Below are positions 10,138 through 18,717 of a stretch of DNA of 34,741 nucleotides, piece by piece. The DNA lies in the NCBI GenBank assembly GCA_900618425.1, contig UZAN01040258.1:13520-48260 (forward strand). The letters run 5' to 3'. The notes beneath the pieces were generated by a model. It ran no database searches. It had not been told where the DNA came from and worked only from the letters and a program-made list of their open reading frames with translations. Numbering within the stretch: the first letter of the stretch is position 1; every line of letters begins with the position of its first letter. The stretch comes from Echinostoma caproni (lineage: Eukaryota; Platyhelminthes; Trematoda; Plagiorchiida; Echinostomatidae). The translations under genes were made by a program, and so were the position numbers.

Positions 10138-13100
10138 CACTCTGCATGCCTTAAGTAAAGTAATCTGATATGATTTTGTTCAGCTCTTTCCTGATAATGA
10201 ATAACCACTACTGGTACAGTGTTCCGTTTCATTGACCGAATGGCATTCTCGAAGTTATACGTGAAACAAGAAACACTTCCTCATTCGGACTTGGGATTCA
10301 CATGTCTCAGATAATTGCATCACCCAAGTATCAGCCAAGAGGAAAACTAAGTGAGCTAGAGTCTCTCTTTTATATTGCGTCGAAGTTTGTCCGGGAAAAT
10401 GTTCGAGTTGAGCATTTTCCTAACCGATCGATTCCTCAATTCTTGAAAACAAAACAACGATTTTGTTCTCGCCTGTTCTGTCCCAGAAAACGTCTGATGG
10501 TCAAACTAAATAACTTTGAGTGCGCAAACATTCATTCAAATTGCCCGTCAAATAGAAGAACCGAAAATCTGTTTTATTCCACTCCTAGTAAATAGTGCAC
10601 AACAGAAGCTGATTTTGAATGACGAGGTTTGTCATGCGTAAAATGCTATGCAATGATCCATTCTGCAGCAGCAGTCGATGTGAGGCTCTGAACGAAAATC
10701 ATTCTTAATTAGAGAATCAGTGGAACGAAAATCAAACAGAGGAGGAGAAGATTTATCCCACTCATATTAGGATTGGAGAGCATTGTGTCGGATTTTCGAA
10801 CACGAAGAGTGCAGGTATTCATAATGTGGTTCGCTTTTCCTTCGCAGTTTGTTGATAATGTGCAAAACAATAGAGGCGCAAAATATCCACTCGGTTTCGA
10901 ATTAGTTAAAAATCAACAGAAACTCGACGTTTTTAAAGAGATAATACTGCACTTTGCACCTGGACTGGTTGACACTTGATTGATTTCAATGTGGAGAAAA
11001 GCAGACAATTGTTATAGTTTGAACTCTGATAAAACCCCCGAAAAGGTCCATCCAGCAATAACCTATTCGAGAGTTTATTGGGCCCGCTTGATCTACTAAC
11101 CCTTTGTAGCATGGAGTTTGAACGGATCGCACATATTTGTCAGTTTTATCCAAACCACACCGACTGCTTCTATGTTTACGCTCATTTGCGAGCAGCCTAA
11201 CCCGAAGTCTAAAAAGCACAATAAACAATCCATCACAAAGCTCATATTTAAATGTGGTTTTTAGGGATGTTTATTGAGCCATTACTATTCTAAGCAAAGT
11301 GTGCTTCTGTGTATCGTTGGTGATATACGACGCAAACCATAAAATTACTAATGTGAATTTGTGTTAAAATGTAACCGGATTCCCGAAACGTCTGCTGTAT
11401 TAATTTTGATAATTTTAAACTTGTTTAAGATTCATTAATTTTGCAGATGTTTCATCTGAATTTCGCTTGTGTTATTTGTAGTAGATACTCCGGGTGTCCG
11501 ATATTTGTCTACATTTGTGAAAACACAGGAAATTTACGGATTTCATTATTTCGGCTTGAGCAAAAGAGACCGGTTAAAAAGTGTGCGGATTTTGGCCATA
11601 AATAGTGAAAGTTTTGAACGAAGATTTCCCGTTTAGCAATAGCGCTGATTTAGAACATGTACTCAACAAATTTGATTCGTGACTTTGTATTTGCAAAAGA
11701 ACTGCTATAAATAATGATCTATTAAGCATAAATTATGCATCCGTATCTGAGCCGAATGAAGGAATACTTTGAGCAGAGTACTCCTGTAACGAATTTGAAC
11801 AGCGAAGTCAAAGTTACAGCTTTTCATCAGGTATCTATCCTTGGTCATCTTCCCGCATCTTTATNCGTGCATACTGCGGTGTAGGTGATCATTAATATAT
11901 GATCTGAAAATGCGGAAGAAACATGGGCTGAGAAAGTTTGCGATCAACATCACTCAACAAACACAACTGTTACCAATTTGGTGCTCCACAAATAAGTCAT
12001 TCACACTGTTTACAGTTTGAGAAACGGGGTCTTATTTGTGTTTGAGAGTATACTGAATACGTCTTTCAGCATAACGTAGTGCTCCATTTTAAACATTGAC
12101 GCGAAATTCCAAATTGTTCATTAATTGTTTTGTGAACCGAGATCGGGATGTGTTTGGTGACTGGATAACGTAGTTTTCTCCCATGATAATGTTTTAACAT
12201 CCACATTTGCACTAATAAATATAGAGGTAGAAACAACGGGCAGTTTAGATGCATACTAGAAGCGTCTAAGCTGCGACGTTAAGAACTCGATCATCGCCCA
12301 TCAGATATAGTCTCAGTTAAAAGGAAGTTCCCGGACCAAAGTTACCTCCTCCTCATCTGATTCTATGGGAAAACAATCCCTGTAGAATGTTACTGAAAAG
12401 AGACTTTGAACATACATATCAAGTTTCCTGGTAAACCGATACAAACTTTTGTTTCTCAACCTTCAGTTAAGTGAGAACAATAGAGATAGACACTGGTACT
12501 AAGGATACGTAAGAAGAAGCAAACATATTTACGTACTAATCAGCAACCATGGGAGATAAACAGTTCAGTGCGTGCGACGCTTGTACCTCTTTTCAAGGTA
12601 AATGACATTTGTTTGGTGGAGCATAAATGAATGGATAACAAAAAACTTACATATCTGTCCTAATTTTATAGCTATCTTCCGAAAAACAAATCTTATCCCG
12701 TTACAAATAAAGATTCTAAAAACGGTGGTATTCTCAAGAATCTCAGATAATTAACTTTGTATGCAACAAAATGTTTGCATACACAATCAGAAAAAAATAA
12801 TAGGGCTCTTTGTTAGCCACAGATTTGAGGTAATTGTTCTGCAAAAGATACCCATCAACTTCGACTAGGAAATCAAAAATCATTCAAAATGATGTCTGTC
12901 ATAATAGCATGATGCTAATATATACAAAACTGTTTTCAAGTAAACCGCCACATATGTCTGGCCAAATCACTTATTTCTCGTATGTCTGGGTTGTGAGCTG
13001 ATTGTTCTAGTCAGCTGGGACGAAAGGCTGGAAAAGTGTTTTGTTCGTTGAACGCTGAGAACTACACTTTGTCAGATGACAGACATAAATGCAATGATAT

Positions 13101-14534
13101 AATCATAATTGAGTGGTCTTAGAAACGCTTGTTTCTATTTGTGGCAAATACTGATGGGTAAAAAGGCAGTTAAATGGATTTCGTACAACACCGTAGCAAG
13201 ACCCAGTGTGGCGGGTTTGATGTGAATTCGGAGTGAGACATGAATGCGTGCAGAAATCTGATAAAAAGATGAAGTGGCTTTTCGTAATGTGTCGATGGTA
13301 GTTATTATTTGGAGATATAGGCCACGCAGACAGCGCCCAGGTGCTGAACAATGTGGTACTGAGTTCACGGTAAACTATTCACAAAGCTCCAGCTAATCAC
13401 ATCAATGGGAGATTGAGTGTAGCATCAACGCCTTTCGGAATCCATGGACGCTATAGGCTGTCCATTGAAAGATCAGTCTGTGTTCTTTATTTTAATGTGG
13501 AGAGTCTACCAATGCTACAAATGGCAGTCATCTCGTCTAATCACTCGGATAAATCTATGTTTATAAACCATGTCCGAAAAAACCTGTTGAATATGCAACT
13601 GTGAAAGGTATGTCAGTTAATCGAATATTTCGAAAGCTGAAACAAAATAAAAATGAACCAAAAGAGAACGTTGTATTTGTAACAGAGCAGTGGAATTTGC
13701 TTATTATTCAAGTTCTTTTGCACAATTCCGGGTGGTTATCATCGTTAGCAAAATCGTCAGTCTATGTTCATACTGGTGGTGGTGGTGTCACTGGTTTGCC
13801 ATGACCTATAAATGCAATTTTGGACTTGCTGAATATTTGTTCGTCTAGTATTTTCACGTGATTTTTGAGTTAATGATGTCAGCCTGCTTCTCACGCTGAA
13901 TACGTTCATCATCCTTCTAAGAAATCCGTATTTGAAGGTAATTGATCGGGAAACTCCGTAAACACCATTTACTAGTACGGACAATTGGGGAAAAAACATC
14001 TTCATTTGGAATGGTGCGTGCAGATGAGTGTCTTACGTGCTATGCATATGCGCTCAGGAACTGAACCGACTTCAAATACAATGTAGAAAACGATATGCTG
14101 AGATTTCCGTTTTCTTGTTTGTGGAGTAACAAACCTTTTCAGATTTACTTGTACTATATTTATAATACATTATTTTAATTGCAATTATCGAACTCTTACT
14201 GGCACTATAAAGGTTTATAGTCTCCAAACCTCACCGATTTCGTTTTACCACAAATTTCATCCGAGGAAAATATCCGGTGCTTTGTTTGTTCTCTGGATTG
14301 GAGCATGGAATTTTGGACCTCTTGATGAGAAATTTAAACCTCTATGAATACAAAAAAGCTGACTAAAATGGCAGATTTTATTCCGGGTTATTTGTATCCG
14401 CAATAATTTCCGTTAAATTTAGCTGTTTGAACCTAGGGTTTTTTATATTTGCTTGGGAATAACATTGTTTTTTAGTCGGGTTAACTCTCATCCCGCCGTA
14501 ATTTCGCTCACTAAAGTTCCTCGTTGTTTCTCAA

Positions 14535-14740
14535 AAATATCTTTTTTATTGTCTTTTTATTTCCTTTTTTATTTTTTGAAAATGCAAGTGCACAGTCAAC
14601 CCTCAGGAAGCCGTCTGCGGCCATACAAAGCCTACCTGGGGAAAATACAGAAATATAGTAGATGGGTGGCGGTTGAGCGGCTCGAACCCGAGACTTCCGG
14701 GTCATAAGTAGGTGACCTAACCACTTGGCCACCACCGCCA
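14535..14740 (-). mobile_element. SINE-B copy 2 (tRNA-derived SINE)
   Basis: On the minus strand the element starts with a tRNA-like head at 14739-14665. The A box is TGGCCAAGTGG (complement of 14721-14731) and the B box is GGGTTCGAGCC (complement of 14679-14689). GGCGGT at the start and ACCGCC at the end of the head can pair like an acceptor stem. The body (14664-14592) carries TTTTCCCCAGG, GCCGCAGACGG, GGCTTCCTGAGG and GTTGACTGT, also found in the copy at 7100-7240. The tail (14580-14535) is A-rich, made of AAAAAT and AAATAAAAAG-like runs. This head, body and A-rich tail are the standard layout of a tRNA SINE moved by LINE machinery. It is unlikely to be a functional tRNA gene because a tRNA-unrelated body and tail follow and the same body recurs elsewhere. 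Confidence 0.8.
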
Positions 14741-15559
14741 GTGATCAATATTAAAAGCATTTTGATTCCAAAGCTCATGTTATGCCTAAAGAGAGTCTAT
14801 GCAAGATAGTGTTCTAATGACTGAAGCGATTTATTTGCCACACAGAGCACAATAAATCGGTACTAAGAGTTAAGATCAAGTGGCAATAAAAAAGCGCCAA
14901 CCATGAGAAGTATTCACATTCCAAAGCCCGGAACTACATCTCGATTACATCTGAAATTATAAAAAACATTGCCACAAACTTGCGTTTCTGGTTTACCTTA
15001 CCTGTATTGTTTTAGCCAGGATAAAATGTCACATCTGGAAAAAGTCTGGCCTTTTCATTGTGGCATAAATTCGCCGTGTGGGCTGGTTGTGAGCTGTCAA
15101 ACAGGAGGCATTGCTAAACCTTATGTGCCACTCAGTTTATTCATCCATTCATTTACGTATCCGTTCAATTGTGGATTCGTTATAGATCTCCATTTTTTCA
15201 ATCTTTATTCAACGACCCTGTAAATCGTGACTGTCTTCCAAAACAAGTGTGTAGCTCGATTACAACAAAAGGTTTTTTTTCTGCAATCCAAGGATTGAGA
15301 ATTGTTTCGGCAAAGGAATTCTTAAGTATCAGATATTTTGAAAAATAAAGCTATTTTTTCTTACCGTATCAAAATGCTTGGCATGAGAAACAATCGTCTG
15401 ACAACTAGCTTGCTTTGTTCGACCGAACTCTTCTGACATCACAGTGTCATTAATTGGGTTCATTTTGCAAAGCTTGTAGTTATGGATGCAGATAGCTATC
15501 GTTTCGGCTATGTACAGCAAAATTTGTTTACGTTGGTTAGTTTATATGACTAATTTGTC
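14741..15559. other. No gene recognised
   Basis: Only short frames without motifs occur here. GGGCTGGTTGTGAGC near 15077 faintly resembles part of SINE-C (GGCTTGGTTGTGTC), but the similarity fades after about 15 bases. Confidence 0.4.
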
Positions 15560-15715
15560 GTTTACATGAAGTGTGAGGTGAAAAGCTGTGAAGCATTGGA
15601 CACCTCTCCCGGCTTGGTTGTGTCTCATCAGCATTGTGAAGCCATCGACCAAACGGGAGATCGAACCCGGGACCTCACAGGTAGAACGCAAACGTACTAT
15701 CCGTTCGGCCACCGG
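15560..15715 (-). mobile_element. SINE-C (tRNA-derived repeat with hammerhead-like block)
   Basis: On the minus strand the head has an A box TGGCCGAACGG (complement of 15701-15711) and a B box GGGTTCGATCT (complement of 15659-15669). The body contains CTGATGAG (complement of 15624-15631), the first half of a hammerhead core. It is followed by GACAC and GTGTC, which form a perfect 5-bp stem (15620-15624 with 15599-15603), and then CAA where a hammerhead has GAA. GCTTCACA occurs as a direct repeat on either side of this block, and no complementary helix I or III is obvious, so catalysis is doubtful. The 3' limit is uncertain. The plus-strand frame 15566-15817 is an artefact of this repeat. Confidence 0.65.
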
Positions 15716-15902
15716 TCAGCTGATCGGACCGTTTATCATTTTGAATATACACGATATCGCATAACCAATCTACACGAGCTTGTTGCCAGTATCGATTCTC
15801 ACTCATCTCAGCATTAGCCTCAAGGTTATGACTCGGTCGGAAATTTTCATAACCTGATTTTCAAGTTGGTTAGGCAGATTCATCAGATTTCTGAGGAGGA
15901 CT

Positions 15903-16394
15903 TTAAATTACCTTTCGGCATCTAGCTAATGTGACTAACCATTCGCGTTGTTTGCATAGATCAGGTTTGAGAGTGTGAATGGCTAGGGCCTCGGTAAATT
16001 TCAGTAATTTTGTGTTTGTTGTGTTGTACATGACATGGAATGCGTGGGGTGGGGTGACACAGTGTTTTTGTTCGAGTAAATGTTGCGTTATCGAAGATCT
16101 AAGCTTTTTCCGATCGATCGATGACGTAACATTTGCAAAATTGTCGTCCATTGCTTTCCTAAGCCACACCGGGATGTGTTAGGCCATTCGGTGACGTTAC
16201 TGCCTCTCTGTCCTGCCTATGTAGACGGCTGAGCATCCACACACAGTTAAAATAACTGCCGACTCGTACGAACAACGTGACCGGCTCCAAGGGAGCCGAA
16301 CAGAAATAGCTGACAGGGGTAGTCGATCTGTAAGTTTCTGAGCAAAGGCCGGGTAGGATAAGTAAAATATTTTGAAATTAGGAGCGCGAAACAT
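15903..16394 (-). pseudogene. Penelope-like element relic C: GIY-YIG endonuclease
   Basis: Two minus-strand frames, 16394-16197 and 16169-15903, lie in the same frame and are separated only by two in-frame TAA codons. Joined conceptually they form a PLE GIY-YIG domain. The order is TDRLPLSA, then CGCSAVYIGRTERQ (the GIY-YIG core with its arginine), stop, RHRMA, stop, HIPVWLRKAMDDN, RSSITQHLLEQKH, and the C-terminal ALAIHTLKPDLCKQRE and WLVTL. Apart from the two stops the domain is well preserved, better than in the other three relics. The upstream reverse transcriptase is not recognisable beyond 16394. The usual terminal LPW is replaced by ARC. The SINE at 15560-15715 lies about 190 bp downstream on the same strand. 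Confidence 0.85.
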
Positions 16395-17670
16395 GAATCA
16401 TATTGCTTTCAGCAGCCTACTTTGAAAGACATCACCGACACCATGTTGGCAAGAGGTAGATTGATGAATAATCTCTTCTTAAGGACTCCAAAAGGGCTTG
16501 CTATATTTTAGGTTCAGTTTTCAGATACTCTGGCGAACTTGTCGGGTGATGCATTCGGTCATCAGATATTTGGAAGTTGCTAGTATTCATTTGTTTACTC
16601 AAATGAATTCATTGAAGAGCATTACCATAAGAATTTATCATGGAAATTAAATGCTCCCTCAAACGTACTTACTAAAGGGAGAACATAGCGATGCACGTCG
16701 TTTAATTTTGCTTCAGCTCATTCTGATCAGCACGCATCTGCCTGGATTGCTGAACCTTTTAATGGAATTGGGATGATAACAATCGTGTCCTGATATCGGA
16801 CTCACTGCTGGCTGACTGTCACTAAAGTCCACATCTGTACAAAACGAGCGGAGGGTTTCATGGTCAGTTTACCGTTTCGTATGAGTGACCGTCTTTCAGA
16901 TCTAATCTCAACGCAGAATCCTCCCTCAGTTCATGCAGTCAACTAGACGCACGAAAGATACCAGAATTAGATTTCACTATTTCCAGAGCTGAGTAGTAAT
17001 GCCTAATGACAGTTTAGTCTGGGATTTTAAGTGTGGGTTAATACTGTGCCAACCACCTCACATCGGTATTATTCAGAAATTTTTCTCCTAGGTTCATTCA
17101 GAGCTTGGTCGTTTATTTTTGTCCTACAGCGGAAACGCAGTCGAGGATATTTCAAGTCCATTTGAAATCCCCGCCCACAAAATCAATACTACATATCCCA
17201 CACTGCAATTTTGTAGATTAATGTGAACGATACGCGAATGATATATAATTCTTTTATAAATGCCGTTTGTATGCCGCTGAAATACTTTTACCAGAGGCGG
17301 TTTCCGTTTTCCATTCCCAGTTTCGATAACCCAAGTTAACACCAATCACTGATAATCGCACACCCCAAACAGTATTTCAGTCTTAGATAGACACTGCTGT
17401 CAAATGTTTTTTCCTTGTTGCTTATGTCTTGATGGAACCGACATTTGCTTCCGGACCGCAAACCTTTCTGACTGTGATTGCCAGATACATTATTTTTTAT
17501 CGACACAAGAAGATGAAAAATGTTGCGAGACGGTAACACTTCGTTTAATCTTCTCAGTCGCTCCTTTAAATCAAACGGGCACATATTTAGCACATGGGAT
17601 TGATCAATTATGGCGAACGAACGTGCACAAGTATTGGAACGTTACTTGTGAGTAGTGGTTTGGAATAATG
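16395..17670. other. No gene recognised
   Basis: This stretch lies upstream (on the minus strand) of the PLE endonuclease relic, where its reverse transcriptase would be expected. No palm-domain motif such as a DD box could be read. Overlapping plus and minus frames at 17336-17655 have no recognised domain. Confidence 0.45.
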
Positions 17671-17883
17671 GATATTGATTAATTTGAACTGACTGACCTT
17701 CGGACTTCACCCTCACGCACAATCCTCAGTTCATCGATTCAGCCATACACTCGTAAGCACTAAGCTCGCGTTTTGCTCTTATAAGAGCATATCAGTAGTG
17801 CATATCCACCGTCCCGTCCAGGAGTTGAACACCGAAACCGTCACACGAAAGGCGTGTGCATTACCGCTGTGCCAATCGAGCCT
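17671..17883 (-). mobile_element. SINE-A copy 1 (tRNA head plus hammerhead relic)
   Basis: On the minus strand a tRNA-like head carries an A box TGGCACAGCGG (complement of 17864-17874) and a B box GGTGTTCAACTCC (complement of 17821-17833). A GGGACGGTGG linker, the hammerhead-like segment and a conserved 3' body follow. The body segment 17706-17740 matches the inverted copy at 18213-18247 with one mismatch in 35 positions. The 3' end reads GTCAGTCAGTTCAAAT. The architecture (pol III promoter followed by hammerhead) matches the SM-alpha family known from schistosomes, although the sequences are not identical. Confidence 0.85.
17738..17805 (-). ncRNA. Decayed hammerhead ribozyme motif in SINE-A copy 1
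   Basis: On the minus strand CTGATATG stands where CTGATGAG is expected, followed by a perfect hairpin GCTCTTATAAGAGC (helix II) and then AAAAC instead of GAAAC. ACGC can pair with GTGT as helix III, placing an A at the cleavage position. Two of the seven bases of the first core box and the G of the second box are mutated, so self-cleavage is not expected. Helix II is better preserved here than in the second copy. Confidence 0.6.
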
Positions 17884-18066
17884 GGTATGTCTGTGGCAAG
17901 TCAATCAGTAACCTGCATAGAATTCCTAACTTGATGGGAGGCCTGCGATTGGCGTTAGCAGATAATCATCTGTCTCCCTTAGTTGCTGTCGGGGCAAATG
18001 AACTGACTGACTTTCACGGAAGACGACACCTAAACAAACATGAATTCGCAATTCGGTTCAGCCGTG

Positions 18067-18282
18067 GTATGTGATGGTTGGCACAATGGTAAGGCGCACA
18101 CCTTCCATGCGGTGGGTCCGGAGTCGAAATCTCGGAAGGAACGGTGGGTATGCACTACTGATGAGCTTTAATAGGAGTGAAACTCGAGGCTTGGGCTTCT
18201 GAGTGTATGGTTGAATCGATGAACTCAGGATTGTGCGTGAGGGTGAATTCCAAATGATAGTCAGTTCAAATCAGTTAATATT
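18067..18282 (+). mobile_element. SINE-A copy 2 (tRNA head plus hammerhead)
   Basis: This is the inverted partner of the copy at 17671-17883. The A box TGGCACAATGG lies at 18079-18089. The B-box region GGAGTCGAAATC lies at 18120-18131 and is slightly decayed. The GGAACGGTGGGTATGC linker leads into the hammerhead core. The 3' body (18213-18247) is almost identical to the first copy, and the element ends with GTCAGTTCAAATCAG near 18274. No long A tail is present in either copy. The two copies differ enough in head and middle to be separate insertions rather than one recent inverted duplication. Confidence 0.85.
18143..18213 (+). ncRNA. Hammerhead ribozyme candidate in SINE-A copy 2
   Basis: The core box CTGATGAG is complete at 18158-18165. 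Helix II pairs 18165-18169 with 18174-18178 (G-U, C-G, U-A, U-G, U-G) around an AATA loop. GAA at 18179-18181 completes the core. Helix III can pair ACTC (182-185) with GTGT (203-206) with one mismatch, putting A18207 at the cleavage site. A register shift would give four perfect pairs (ACTC/GAGT) but would put G at the cleavage position, which is not allowed. Helix I starts with CTA/TGG (three pairs), followed by an internal loop as in schistosome hammerheads. The wobble pairs suggest weak or lost activity. Fold judged by eye only. Confidence 0.65.
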
Positions 18283-18706
18283 ATCATTCGATGATTACTA
18301 AGCATCAAATAGAAAAGTTCAGCATTACGATTGACTGATAGTAGTTAGAACGAGGAAATGGGGGTCAAATCTGTCTTTTTACCATGCAATGTTTGGCAAC
18401 AGATGACCCTGGATTTTAGTAATCACTTAATCATCTATTGTCGGTTATGTCTTGATTTTTGGTCAAACCTTTGTATGGATTTATAATTCACTACACCAGT
18501 TTATACAATGCTCCATGATCCTTGTGATTCTCTTTTAGCGGAATAGTTGGGAAACAAAGTGAATTCAGTTTTAGCCCGTATTGCTACAGGGAAACTCAAG
18601 TCTAGCAGTTGCCGAGTATACGGGTACACTATCCAAATCGAAAAACCTTGTGAGACCTGGTGTGAACATAATAGCACACTAGGAAGATGCGCTCGGTGGA
18701 AGACGA

Positions 18707-18717
18707 GGGGGGGGGGG
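18707..18717 (+). repeat. G11 homopolymer
   Basis: An uninterrupted run of eleven G, unusual in this AT-rich setting and prone to length errors in sequencing. Confidence 0.9.

Larger units (their letters stand above)
7241..14534. other. No gene recognised; AT-rich DNA with a few microsatellites
   Basis: No convincing exon, RNA gene or transposon protein was found in 7.3 kb. Short frames (for example 9276-9536 minus, 10302-10595 plus, 13103-13368 minus) lack known motifs. A GGTTTGAATCC near 8502 resembles a pol III B box but has no credible A box partner. A single N stands at 11865. Confidence 0.5.

Noticed and set aside
14613..14626. GTCTGCGGCCATAC resembling the start of 5S rRNA
   Set aside because: The similarity ends after about 14 bases and the segment is part of the SINE-B body.
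14665..14739. Possible functional tRNA gene (good A and B boxes)
   Set aside because: It is followed by a repeat body and A-rich tail shared with another copy, so it is a SINE head.
15566..15817. Plus-strand frame with GDRTRDL-like peptide
   Set aside because: It is the translated antisense of the tRNA-derived SINE head, a common source of false protein predictions.
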